DNA from: Streptomyces halstedii
GTDB taxonomy: Bacteria; Actinomycetota; Actinomycetes; Streptomycetales; Streptomycetaceae
Assembly (NCBI GenBank): GCA_000720535.1
Contig: JOAZ01000017.1
Location: 124,001 to 188,000 of the forward strand
DNA: 64,000 nt
Reading direction: 5' to 3'
The translations under genes and the position numbers were made by a program. The notes beneath the pieces are model-generated. The model was not told the DNA's origin. It ran no database searches and saw only the letters and a list, made by a program, of their open reading frames with translations. Shown here in pieces: positions 6,187-14,581 of this stretch (the first letter of the stretch is position 1; each line of letters begins with the position of its first letter).

Positions 6187-8490
6187 ATGCGGGGAGGGAC
6201 GAGAGGGGCCGGGGGAGCGATGGGGCGGAGTGACCGGGAGGCGGTCGTCCGGGGCGGGCGGCTGCTCGGGACGGCGCGGGCGCTGGTGGCCGACCACACG
6301 CGGGCCGTCGAGGCGGTGCGCGAGGCGTTGCGGCCGATCCACGACGGCCTGGCGGAGAAGGAGCTGGACGCCATCCCCGTGGCCAGGCTGAAGGACGTCA
6401 CCGAGGGCAGGCTGCGGCTCGCGGAGGTCGAGAAGGGCGGCTACCGGACGGTACGGCAGGTGCTCGACGCCGGACCGTACCGCTTGCGGCAGATCCCCGG
6501 GGTCGGGCAGCAGACCGCGGCGCAGACCGTCGCGGCCGCCCGGCAGATATCCGACGCCGTCCGGGAGAGCGTCGCCGTCCGCATCGACCCCGACCGCGTC
6601 GATCCGCAGACCTCCGCGCTCGTGGTCGCCCTGCACCTGCTGGTGGAGGCCGGGCCCGAGGCGCGCCGCGCGGTGGACGCCGCCCAGGCGCTGGCGGACC
6701 GGCTCGGTCCGCTGGCCTCGGACGCCAGACCCGCCTCCGGACGGCTGCGCCTGCTCGTCGCCGGGAAGGAAGGACGCGAGCGGGCGCGGAGCGCCGTCGC
6801 CGAGATCCGCGAGCTGACCGAACGGGCCGACCGGGACGGCGTACCGGAGATGTTCGCCCAGGCGTCGGTGGACCTCCTGCGCGGTCCCGCGGACGAGGTC
6901 GCGGCGCTGGTCGACTTCGAGCTGCGGTCCGCCGAGTACTACAGCCTGCTCGCCGAGGCCTCGGGCCGTCGTCCCGACCCGGCCGCCGCCGAGGGCTTCC
7001 TGCCGGACGAGGTGGCCGAGGGCGTCAGGGACCAGACCCTCGACGACACGCACCGCAGGGTCTCCCTCCGTGGCTACCAGGCGTTCGGCGCCCGGTTCGC
7101 CCTCGCGCAGCGGCGGGTGATCCTCGGGGACGAGATGGGGCTCGGCAAGACCATCCAGGCCATCGCCGTCCTGGCGCACCTCGCGGCCGAGGGACAGACG
7201 CGTTTCCTCGTCGTCTGCCCGGCCGGGGTGCTGATCAACTGGACGCGGGAGATCGACAGGCGGAGCACGCTGCGGGCGACCGCGCTGCACGGGCCGGACC
7301 GGCGGGAAGCGTTCGCCGACTGGCGGGAACGCGGCGGCGTCGGGGTGACCACGTTCGAAGCCCTGCGGGGCTTTCCCGTACCCGAGGACGGTGAGCTGGG
7401 CCTGCTCGTCGTCGACGAGGCCCACTACGTGAAGAACCCGGCCGCCCGCCGCTCCGTGGCGGTGGCCAGGTGGGCGGAGCGCTGCGAACGGGTCGTCCTC
7501 CTCACCGGCACTCCGATGGAGAACCGGGTCTCGGAGTTCCGCAGCCTGGTGGCCGTGCTCCGGCCCGCTCTCGCGGAGGCCATCGGCGACCGTGAGTCGG
7601 TGGCCGGATCGGTCGCCTTCCGGAAGGCCGTCGCCCCCGTCTACCTGCGCCGCAACCAGACGGACGTGCTGACCGAACTGCCCGCGCTCCAGCGCACGGA
7701 CGACTGGGAGGAGCTGAGCGCGTCGGACGAGGAGGCCTACCGGGACGCCGTGCTGGCCGGCAACTTCATGGCGATGCGCCGGGCCGCGTACGCACGGCCG
7801 GAGCGGTCGGCCAAGCTGCACCGGCTGCGGGAGATCGTCGCCGACGCCGCCGCCAACGGGCTGAAGGTGGTGGTGTTCTCCACCTTCCGGGACGTCCTGG
7901 CGGTCGTGGGGGACGCGCTGGGGGAGGGGCGGGAGCGGGCGGACGGGCGGCTGTTCGGCCCCATCTCGGGGAACGTGTCACCCACGCGCCGGCAGCAACT
8001 CGTCGACGACTTCACCGACGCGCCCGGCCACGCGGTGATGCTGGCTCAGATCGAGGCCGGGGGCGTGGGTCTCAACATGCAGGCGGCGTCCGTCGTCGTC
8101 CTCTGCGAGCCCCAGGTCAAGCCGACCGTGGAGCACCAGGCGGTGGCGCGGGCGCACCGCATGGGACAGATCCGCTCGGTCCAGGTGCACCGGCTGCTCG
8201 CGACGGGCGGGGTGGACGAGCGGCTGGTGGCGATGCTGGAGAACAAGTCCCGCCTGTTCGACGCGTACGCCCGCCGCAGCGTGGTCGCGGAGTCCACCCC
8301 GGACGCCGTGGACATCTCGGACTTGACGCTGGCCCGGCGCATCGTCGAGGAGGAGCAGGCGCGCCTGGGCGTGCCCCTGACGCCGTCCACGCGGGAGCCA
8401 CTCGCCGCGGAGGCCGCACCGCAGCCCGCACACGAGGCCGCACCGGAGCCCGCCGCGGAGCCCGCACCGGAGCCCGTCACGGAAGCGTGA
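6187..8490 (+). CDS. SNF2/DEAH-family ATPase (helicase-like) with N-terminal HhH motif
   Basis: 767 aa. Residues about 100-120 (LRQIPGVGQQTAAQT) form a helix-hairpin-helix DNA-binding motif. From about 290 comes a SNF2/Swi2 double-RecA motor: motif I LGDEMGLGKT, motif II VVDEAHYVKN, motif III LTGTPMENR, and late motifs including GGVGLNMQAA and QAVARAHRMGQ. The last about 35 residues are an Ala/Pro/Glu repeat (AAPEPAAEPAPEP). It is a cytosolic double-stranded-DNA translocase, probably in repair or chromatin remodelling. Residues 1-95 and 130-280 match nothing I know. GGTGGAAGG lies at ATG 6187; an in-frame ATG at 6220 is an alternative. The next gene is convergent, 32 bp away, and no defence-system partners are nearby. 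Confidence 0.88.
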   Translation: MRGGTRGAGGAMGRSDREAVVRGGRLLGTARALVADHTRAVEAVREALRPIHDGLAEKELDAIPVARLKDVTEGRLRLAEVEKGGYRTVRQVLDAGPYRLRQIPGVGQQTAAQTVAAARQISDAVRESVAVRIDPDRVDPQTSALVVALHLLVEAGPEARRAVDAAQALADRLGPLASDARPASGRLRLLVAGKEGRERARSAVAEIRELTERADRDGVPEMFAQASVDLLRGPADEVAALVDFELRSAEYYSLLAEASGRRPDPAAAEGFLPDEVAEGVRDQTLDDTHRRVSLRGYQAFGARFALAQRRVILGDEMGLGKTIQAIAVLAHLAAEGQTRFLVVCPAGVLINWTREIDRRSTLRATALHGPDRREAFADWRERGGVGVTTFEALRGFPVPEDGELGLLVVDEAHYVKNPAARRSVAVARWAERCERVVLLTGTPMENRVSEFRSLVAVLRPALAEAIGDRESVAGSVAFRKAVAPVYLRRNQTDVLTELPALQRTDDWEELSASDEEAYRDAVLAGNFMAMRRAAYARPERSAKLHRLREIVADAAANGLKVVVFSTFRDVLAVVGDALGEGRERADGRLFGPISGNVSPTRRQQLVDDFTDAPGHAVMLAQIEAGGVGLNMQAASVVVLCEPQVKPTVEHQAVARAHRMGQIRSVQVHRLLATGGVDERLVAMLENKSRLFDAYARRSVVAESTPDAVDISDLTLARRIVEEEQARLGVPLTPSTREPLAAEAAPQPAHEAAPEPAAEPAPEPVTEA

Positions 8491-8522
8491 CGGGTGGTCC
8501 GGCCGGACTCCCGCCACCCCGG

Positions 8523-11111
8523 TCAGCCGTCCGTCCCGACGGTCAGTTCGGTCACCCCCGTCGGCTTCTCCGGATCGTCCGAGGTGACCGTCACCCGTAC
8601 CTCCCGCGCCGCGTCCCCCGCCCGGAAGGGCCGCCAGGTCCGGCCGTCGGGCGAGGTCTCGACGGTGTGCGAGGCCGGTGCGGTGTCCGCCCACACGGGG
8701 GTGACCCCGGCGACCCGCACCACCCGGCCCAGGTCCACCGTCAGCGTGCCCGTGGCGCCCTGGGGCGACCAGGCCGTCGTCGGACTGCCGTCCACGGCGG
8801 CCGCCGCGTACAGCCCCGGGGCCTCGGAGGTGGCCGTCACCGGGCGGCAACGCGCCGCGTCCGGTGTCGGGGTCAGGTCCGGCCGGCGGGTGGGCAGCGT
8901 GAGGGTGCCGGTCAGCCGGCGCGGCCCCGCCGGGGTGTGGACCGTGAACGGCGCGCCGTCCGTCAGCCGTACCGTGGTCGTCCGGGCGCCGAGGGAGACG
9001 TCGTACGTGCTGCCCCGGAAGCGCAGGCCCGTCAGCTCCACGCCCCCGGACAGCTGCGGGGGCAGCAGCGGGTCCAGCCGCACCCCGTCCTCACGCAGCC
9101 GCAGCCCGGTCAGGCCGTGCGTGAACACCTGGAGGAAGCCGCCCTTCCCGGTGAGGAAGTCCTCGGCGGGAAAGCCGGACAGCGGGTCCTCGGCGCCGGA
9201 CTTCTCGCCACGCGCCTCGGAGAACAGGTGGTACGGGCCGCGCGTGAACGGGCGTACGGCGCGCTGGAGATACGTGTACGTGGAGCAGCCCGGCTCCCCG
9301 ATGGCCGCCGCGTCGATCGCGTGCACCGAGTCCGTCATGGCGGGCCCGTCCGGATCGGTGCGGGCGGCGTAGAAGTCGAGGGTCGCGGCGGCGGCGCCGT
9401 CCGGCATCGGCCATTCCAGCGGGTACACCAGCAGCACGGTGTCGGCCTGCTTGATGGTCGAGCCGTTGTACCTGGCGTACTGGAGGAAGAGCTTCCGCCC
9501 GGCGTCGTACGGGACGCGCAGTCCGTCCGCGACCCTGGTCCATCCGGCGGGAGCGCTCTCGCCCAGGAGCCCGGCGGCGCGGGTGGCGTTGCGCAGGGCG
9601 GTGGCGGCACCCGCGTTGGTGAACACCCCGTCGTCCACGCCGTTGCTGTACTCGTCGGGGCCCGCGACGTTCTCGACGGAGTAGCCGCCGTCCGGGTTCG
9701 CGGTGGCACGCGACACCCAGAAGTCGGCGATGCCCTTCAGCAGCGGCCAGCCGCGCTCGGCCAGCCAGTCGCGGTCGCCGGTGGCGAGGTAGTACTGCCA
9801 GACGGCCAGCGACACATCGCCCTGGAGGTGGTTCTGGGTCAGGCAGTGCGGCGGGTCCCAGCTCTGGCACTCGGAGTCGAGGCGGCCCCTGCTTGCGCTC
9901 GTCCACGGGTAGAACAGGCCCTCGTAACCCAGTTGTCCGGCGTTGGCGCGGGCCGCGTGGCGGGTGCGGTAGCGGTACTCGACCACCGAACGGGCCAGCT
10001 CGGGGCGGGTGGCCAGCAGCCCCGGGTACATCCAGGTCTCGGCGTCCCAGAACACCATGCCCGCGTAGGCGTCGCTGGTCAGCCCGGCCGGGGCGAGTCC
10101 GTCCGAGGAACCGGCACGGGTGTTGGCGAGCAGCCCGTACTGGGCGGCCCGCAGCCAGGCCGTGAGGTCCGCGCTGCCCGGTACGGCGATGTCGGACGAC
10201 CAGGCCGTCCGCCAGGCCGCCGCGTTGTCCGCCAGGACACCGGACCACCCGCGCAGCTCCGCCCGCCGGGCGGTGGCGCGGGCGGACGCGAGCGGGTCAC
10301 GGGAGGTGAGAGCGGTGTCCACACCGACGTACTTCTCGAAGGTGTACGAGCGCCCGGAGGCGACCTTGGCGGTGTGGGCGCCCTTACCGGAGCCCGCCTG
10401 GACGATCGCCCCGCGCGTGCCGGTGCCGAGCGTGCGGAAGGTGCCGTCGTCCGCGAGCGTGAGCCGGCGCGCGCCCCGTTCGTCCAGCCGTCCGGTCACG
10501 GTCGCCGTACCGCTCCAGTGCGGAGTCATCCGCAGGCGTACCGCACCGGCGTGTACATCGGAGCGGTCGGTGAGGACCTCGTAGGTCAGATCGGTGGCGC
10601 GGCCGTCGGCGGTGGTCCAGCGCAGTGAGGTGACCACGACACCGCAGCGCAGGTGCAGGGTCTGGCGGTAGTGCGAGACGCGGCCGGCGGGGGTCCCGGT
10701 GCCGTACGTCTCCGAGCCGACCCGGACGTCCAGGGTGGTCCAGCTCGGCAGGGCGGCGATCACCTCCCTGCCCTCCGCGAGGTCCTGGTCGCGGCCGTAG
10801 AGACCGGCGACGAAGGCGCCGTCGTAGCGCGGGGTGTAGAGGGGCCACCCCGTCTTCTGGCCGGTCGCGGCGTATCCGGCGCCGGTGGCGGGCACGCGGT
10901 GGCCGAGATAGCCGTTGCCGACGTAGGCGTCGTAGCCCTCGGCCTCCCCGAAGGAGGTGGACGCCGGTGCCCACGACGGGTCCGGGGCGCCGGTCCGGCC
11001 GCACACCGGGGCCGGGGATCCGGGAGCGGAGGCGTACGACAGCGGGGGCGGCGGTACGGCCAGCGCGACCGCGACCAGGGACGTGAGAAGAGAGATGCGC
11101 TTGAGGCTCAC
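8523..11111 (-). CDS. Secreted GH65-family glycosidase with C-terminal discoidin domain
   Basis: 862 aa. A signal peptide spans about residues 1-30 (VSLKRIS, then a hydrophobic run ending at SYASA). The GH65 body (N-terminal beta-sandwich, then an (alpha/alpha)6 barrel) carries the conserved VAGPDEYSNG segment, whose Glu is the general acid in this family. A short beta domain and an F5/8 type C (discoidin) carbohydrate-binding domain (last about 120 residues) follow. GH65 includes trehalose, maltose and kojibiose phosphorylases and acid trehalases. An extracellular enzyme cannot rely on intracellular phosphate pools, so hydrolysis of an alpha-glucoside is the better guess. The frame is open to 11549, but the signal peptide fixes the start at GTG 11111. 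Two palindromes lie just upstream, and a GntR gene is divergent. Confidence 0.85.
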   Translation of the reverse strand: MSLKRISLLTSLVAVALAVPPPPLSYASAPGSPAPVCGRTGAPDPSWAPASTSFGEAEGYDAYVGNGYLGHRVPATGAGYAATGQKTGWPLYTPRYDGAFVAGLYGRDQDLAEGREVIAALPSWTTLDVRVGSETYGTGTPAGRVSHYRQTLHLRCGVVVTSLRWTTADGRATDLTYEVLTDRSDVHAGAVRLRMTPHWSGTATVTGRLDERGARRLTLADDGTFRTLGTGTRGAIVQAGSGKGAHTAKVASGRSYTFEKYVGVDTALTSRDPLASARATARRAELRGWSGVLADNAAAWRTAWSSDIAVPGSADLTAWLRAAQYGLLANTRAGSSDGLAPAGLTSDAYAGMVFWDAETWMYPGLLATRPELARSVVEYRYRTRHAARANAGQLGYEGLFYPWTSASRGRLDSECQSWDPPHCLTQNHLQGDVSLAVWQYYLATGDRDWLAERGWPLLKGIADFWVSRATANPDGGYSVENVAGPDEYSNGVDDGVFTNAGAATALRNATRAAGLLGESAPAGWTRVADGLRVPYDAGRKLFLQYARYNGSTIKQADTVLLVYPLEWPMPDGAAAATLDFYAARTDPDGPAMTDSVHAIDAAAIGEPGCSTYTYLQRAVRPFTRGPYHLFSEARGEKSGAEDPLSGFPAEDFLTGKGGFLQVFTHGLTGLRLREDGVRLDPLLPPQLSGGVELTGLRFRGSTYDVSLGARTTTVRLTDGAPFTVHTPAGPRRLTGTLTLPTRRPDLTPTPDAARCRPVTATSEAPGLYAAAAVDGSPTTAWSPQGATGTLTVDLGRVVRVAGVTPVWADTAPASHTVETSPDGRTWRPFRAGDAAREVRVTVTSDDPEKPTGVTELTVGTDG

Positions 11112-11162
11112 CGTACGAAGGTAGGGAAGCCGGTGGCGCGCGAGCGGTTGCGGCGCGCGGGC

Positions 11163-11195
11163 GGCGACCGCGGTCGGGTGGCGACCGCGGTCGGG
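11163..11195. promoter_or_regulatory. Twin palindromes upstream of the GH65 gene
   Basis: GGCGACCGCGGTCGGG occurs twice (11163-11178 and 11180-11195). Each copy holds the perfect 12-bp palindrome CGACCGCGGTCG, centre to centre 17 bp. They lie 52-84 bp upstream of the GH65 start. A pair of dyads is a plausible operator for the divergent GntR regulator, although GntR/HutC sites are usually less GC-rich. Confidence 0.55.
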
Positions 11196-11339
11196 CGGTG
11201 GAGGGTGACCTCGCCTCAGGGCCGGCCGACCGTGTGGCCCCGGTTCCGGGGCGGGCGCGCCGAGGGCCTTCGGGCCGAGCGCGCTGACGGGCCGGCGCCT
11301 GAGAGCCGGGTGCCTGGGGCATGGCGACCGAGGCACGGG

Positions 11340-11419
11340 CGGGCCGTTCCCGCGCCGGACGGGCCGTTCTCGCAGCGGGCGCGTCGCTTCCGGGCCCGGC
11401 GCGTCGCTTCCGGGCCGGG
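11340..11419. repeat. Four imperfect 20-bp tandem units
   Basis: In the 455-bp gap between the GH65 and GntR genes, units begin at 11340, 11360, 11380 and 11400. Units 1 and 2 share CGGGCCGTTC, and units 3 and 4 share CGCGTCGCTTCCGGGCC. The 20-bp period rules out codon-based repetition and corresponds to about two helix turns. Apart from this and the twin palindromes, the gap shows only the GntR ribosome site. Confidence 0.5.
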
Positions 11420-11566
11420 CGGGCGGGGCGTCCTCGGGCCGTCCGGACGCGGTATGCGCTGGTCGACGGGAAATCATCACTTCGAGTGAAACTCTGGCCC
11501 GTGCTTGCGGTGCCCAACCGAGGGTTGTCACGCTGTTGCTGTCTGTCAACCTGTTGGGAGTGGCCT

Positions 11567-12319
11567 GTGTCCTTCGGTGAGCAGCCCGCCTATCTGCGCG
11601 TGGCGAGCGATCTCAGGGAGAAGATCGTCAACGGCGCGCTGCCGCCTCATACGCGCCTGCCGTCCCAGGCGCGCATCCGCCAGGTCTACGGGGTCTCGGA
11701 CACCGTGGCGCTGGAGGCGCGGAAGGTGCTGATGGCCGAAGGGCTCGTCGAAGGGCGTTCCGGCTCGGGCACCTATGTGCGCGAGCGCCCCGTCCCGCGC
11801 CCCATCGCCCGCTCCGGTTACCGCAGGGAGGGGGGCGCCGACCCGTTCCGGCAGGAGCAGGCCGCGGAGGGGGTGCGGGGGACCTGGGAGTCGAGCAGCG
11901 CGCAGGAGGAGGCGAGTGCCGAGATCGCCGGGCGCCTCGGCATCGAGCCCGGTGACCGGGTGATGCGCACCCGGTACCTGTTCCGTGAGGCGGGCGAGCC
12001 GATGATGCTCTCCACGTCCTGGGAGCCGCTGGCCGTGACGGGACGGACACCCGTGATGCTCCCGGAGGAGGGGCCGTTGGGCGGCTGCGGAGTGGTCGAG
12101 CGGATGGCGGCCATCGACGTCGTCGTGGACAACGTCGTCGAGGAGGTCGGCGCCCGCCCGGGGCTGGCGGAGGAACTCCTGGCGCTCGGCGGTGTGCCCG
12201 GACATGTGGTGATGGTCGTCGGACGCACGTATTACGCCTCGGGGCGGGCGGTGGAGACCGCCGACGTGGTGGTGCCCGCCGACCGGTACCGGGTCACCTA
12301 TCACCTGCCGGTCCGCTGA
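11567..12319 (+). CDS. GntR/HutC-family transcriptional regulator (UTRA domain)
   Basis: 250 aa. An N-terminal winged helix (residues 8-75; YLRVASDLREKI, then LPSQARIRQVYGVSDTV, then SGSGTYV) is followed by a UTRA effector-binding domain (about 100-245; MRTRYLFREAGEPMMLSTSWEP). The frame extends upstream to 11321, but GGGAG at 11556-11560 with 6 nt spacing and the start of homology fix GTG 11567. It is divergent from the GH65 enzyme gene, so sugar-responsive control of that gene is plausible; this rests on context only. Confidence 0.9.
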   Translation: MSFGEQPAYLRVASDLREKIVNGALPPHTRLPSQARIRQVYGVSDTVALEARKVLMAEGLVEGRSGSGTYVRERPVPRPIARSGYRREGGADPFRQEQAAEGVRGTWESSSAQEEASAEIAGRLGIEPGDRVMRTRYLFREAGEPMMLSTSWEPLAVTGRTPVMLPEEGPLGGCGVVERMAAIDVVVDNVVEEVGARPGLAEELLALGGVPGHVVMVVGRTYYASGRAVETADVVVPADRYRVTYHLPVR

Positions 12320-12997
12320 ACGACCGGCCGCGGCCGCCCCGGTGAGTGGGCGGCGGTCCGCCAGCGGTCAGTGGGCGGCGGTCCGGCAGGGGTGAGGGCG
12401 GGCCGGGATCCCTTGTGCCCTTCTTCGGCCCCTGGGCGGACGCTTGTGACGGCGGGTCATGTGCGCGGCGGGTGCCGGTGGCCGGTGGCCGTGATCCGGG
12501 CGCGGCCGGGAGCGTGCTCGGGCGGTCGGTCTTCGGCGGCCGGTGGGCAGCGGCCGGTGCCTGGTGGGCCGGTGGTGCGGGCCCGGTGCCGACCGCCGCC
12601 CCCGGTGGGGCCGTGCTCGACGGGACCGCCGTGCGTGCGCTACGGCGGGTCGCTCGCCGAGCCGGCCCGCGACCGGTCTCTCGGCCCGCTGTCCGGCCCC
12701 CGCCTCTCGCCCCCGCCGTCGGACCCCTACCGTGAACAGGCGCACGCCGACGCTGTTGACGCCCCCCGGTCACGCCCCTCCGGCCGGGAACAACAGGCCG
12801 GCGGGGGCTGCGAGGGGGCGCATTCGCTGAAGTGCGCCCCCTTCCCGATGGCCGGATGCGTACCTCTTTGTGCAAACATGCATCCTCTGCGTAAAGGTCA
12901 GGCGTACGCTCGGGCATATGCGTACTGCGGTTTCCTGGGGATCCTTAGAGACGTGCATGCCAGTAGGGAGAGGGGCGACATGCGGGGGAGAGGCGCG
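12320..12997. other. 678-bp intergenic region with short direct repeats
   Basis: The region has no convincing gene; the open frames here have Pro/Gly/Arg-only compositions. It holds a direct repeat AGTGGGCGGCGGTCCG (12345-12360 and 12370-12385) just after the GntR stop. At the far end is an AT-richer promoter-like stretch (about 12855-12930) with TGCGTA boxes that probably serves the SPOR mini-protein gene. Confidence 0.5.
12857..12924. promoter_or_regulatory. Three TGCGTA boxes at exact 31-bp intervals
   Basis: TGCGTA starts at 12857, 12888 and 12919; boxes 1 and 3 are longer (ATGCGTAC). A 31-bp step is three helix turns, placing the boxes on one face. Two inverted repeats overlap them: GGATGC...GCATCC (12854-12885) and GTACGC...GCGTAC (12904-12925). 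They lie 74-141 bp upstream of the chosen SPOR gene start, suggesting a regulator-binding region. Confidence 0.45.
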
Positions 12998-13180
12998 ATG
13001 ACCGACAGCGGCGCGGTACTTCCCTGGCTGGTGATCAGGCAGGACGACAACGGCAACCGGTACCGCGTGGGCCGGTACGCGACGCGGGACGAGGCGCAGC
13101 AGATCGCGGACGGCCTCGACCGCCACGGTCACGAGCAGCTCTACTGGGTGGAACGCGTGGGCCAGAGCGCACACCCCTGA
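12998..13180 (+). CDS. Small SPOR-like domain protein
   Basis: 60 aa from ATG 12998. The pattern PWLVIRQDDNGNRYRVGRYATRDEA, then ADGLDRHGHEQLYWVERV, is a compact SPOR-like fold (beta-alpha-beta-beta-alpha-beta) as annotated in many Streptomyces mini-proteins. There is no signal or membrane segment, unlike true septal SPOR proteins that bind denuded peptidoglycan, so its ligand is uncertain. GGGGGAG lies 7 nt before ATG 12998; an in-frame ATG at 12980 with GGGAGAGGGG before it would add six residues. It is monocistronic, with phased boxes upstream. Confidence 0.75.
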   Translation: MTDSGAVLPWLVIRQDDNGNRYRVGRYATRDEAQQIADGLDRHGHEQLYWVERVGQSAHP

Positions 13181-13400
13181 CGCCCGGGGCCGTCCACGGG
13201 GGCGCACCGCGGGCACGCCCCCGACACGCCCGGCCGCCCATGGAGGCACCGCGCCGCACCCTCACGCCCTGACCCGTCCACCTGCCCGACCGACCCGCCC
13301 GTACGCGCTCGCACCCGCCCGTACGGGCCCGGACGGCGGGGCGGACGCGGGCTGCCGGTAGGGTCCCGGCTGACCGGGGTGTGTGAACGAAGGCGGAGTG

Positions 13401-13802
13401 ATGTCGGTCCTGATCGACACGGTGGCATGGGTGCGGGTGGAGAGCGGCAGGATCCTCTGCGCCCGGCCGCGGGGCAAGGACGTCTTCTACATCCCCGGCG
13501 GCAAGCGGGAGAGCGGCGAGAGTGACCTGGAGACGCTGCTGCGCGAGGTCGAGGAGGAGCTGACGGTCGCCGTCGTCCCGTCGAGCGTCGCGCACGCGGG
13601 CACCTACGAGGCGCAGGCCCATGGCCATCCGGACGGTGTGCTGGTCCGCATGAGCTGCTACTACGGCGAATACCGCGGCACCCTGGCCGCCAGCAGCGAG
13701 ATCGACGAGGTGGCCTGGTTCTCGTACGCCGACCGGCCCCGGGTACCCCCCGTCGACCAACTGCTCTTCGACGACCTCAAGGCCTCGGGCGAACTGATCT
13801 AG
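13401..13802 (+). CDS. Nudix hydrolase
   Basis: 133 aa, one Nudix domain. The Nudix box reads GKRESGE, seven residues, then REVEEELTV. It fits GX5EX7REUXEEXGU except that the late Gly is replaced by Thr, a tolerated variation. The metal-binding Glu residues (REVEEE) are intact. It hydrolyses a nucleoside diphosphate linked to another moiety; the substrate is not predictable. GAAGGCGGAG lies before ATG 13401; GTG 13383 is an alternative start. Confidence 0.88.
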   Translation: MSVLIDTVAWVRVESGRILCARPRGKDVFYIPGGKRESGESDLETLLREVEEELTVAVVPSSVAHAGTYEAQAHGHPDGVLVRMSCYYGEYRGTLAASSEIDEVAWFSYADRPRVPPVDQLLFDDLKASGELI

Positions 13803-13991
13803 GCCCGGCCCCGGCGACGCCCGCCCCGACGACTCCACCCACGCCCGCCCCGCCCCCGCCCTCACCCGCCGGGGCCGCGCCCGCCGCACGCCGGCCCGCG
13901 CGATAGGTGCGCGAAATATAGGGTATGGGCTGATGAGCCCCTTTTCGTGGGGGGCCGCTCCCCCGATGCCGGCCCCTGGGAGGTGATCGGC

Positions 13992-14420
13992 GTGACCGAG
14001 ACCGAAGGCGACTGCGCCGTGTGGAACTTTCCGGCGCGTCCGGGGTCCGTGCGCAGTGCCAGGCACGCCGTACGTGACGCATTGCACACCTGGGATCTCG
14101 ACGTGGTGGTGGGCGACCTCGCCGTGCTGCTCGTCAGTGAGCTGGTGACCAATTCGCTGCGGTATACACCCGGCCCGATCGGGGTCCGTGTGACGCGGCC
14201 GCACCCCGACGGCGACAGCCCGCACGCCGTGGCGCCAGGGCAGGGCCTGCTGGTGGAAGTCTCCGATCCGCTTCCGGATCCGCCCACCGAACGTACGGCC
14301 GGACCCGAGGACGAGGGCGGGCGCGGACTCCAGCTCGTGGCCTGTTCCGCGCGTCGCTGGGGCACTCGGCGCGGAAAGTGCGGCAAGACCGTGTGGTTCG
14401 AGCTCGCTCTGCCTGGTTAG
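13992..14420 (+). CDS. Anti-sigma-factor-type histidine-kinase-like ATPase (RsbW/SpoIIAB family)
   Basis: 142 aa, HATPase_c_2 fold. The N box is LLVSELVTNSLRYT, and the late motif DEGGRGLQLV is followed by GKTVWFELALPG. Such proteins bind ATP and usually inhibit a sigma factor or phosphorylate an anti-sigma antagonist; many Streptomyces paralogues are orphans of unknown partner. GGGAGGTG lies 6 nt before GTG 13992. About 70 bp upstream is a GGGTAT (13921-13926), which resembles the -10 of sigma-B-type promoters, and beside it a small hairpin GGGCTgatgAGCCC (13927-13940) with a T-run that may terminate the Nudix gene transcript. The next gene ends in a closely similar ATPase domain. Confidence 0.87.
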   Translation: MTETEGDCAVWNFPARPGSVRSARHAVRDALHTWDLDVVVGDLAVLLVSELVTNSLRYTPGPIGVRVTRPHPDGDSPHAVAPGQGLLVEVSDPLPDPPTERTAGPEDEGGRGLQLVACSARRWGTRRGKCGKTVWFELALPG

Positions 14421-14581
14421 GAGAGGAAGGGGACGCAGAAGCGATCACCCGGCCCGGCGCGTCCGGCCGAAAGGGACTGAGACCGTGCTGTGATCGTGAA
14501 CGCCGTGCCGCTCGGGGCCGTAGTACTGAATAATACTGCGGGCAGGACCGGTCCGGTGTGTGAGCTGGAGGGGACGGTCGC

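Noticed and set aside
6187-8490. Phage-defence helicase (DISARM-like)
   Set aside because: No methylase, DUF1998, nuclease or other defence genes are nearby.
11321-11566. N-terminal extension of the GntR regulator
   Set aside because: It encodes Arg/Ala/Gly low-complexity sequence through the 20-bp repeats; the ribosome site points to GTG 11567.
12346-12735. 129-codon plus-strand gene after the GntR gene
   Set aside because: There is no ribosome site, the composition is Gly/Arg/Pro/Ala only, and it starts inside a direct repeat.
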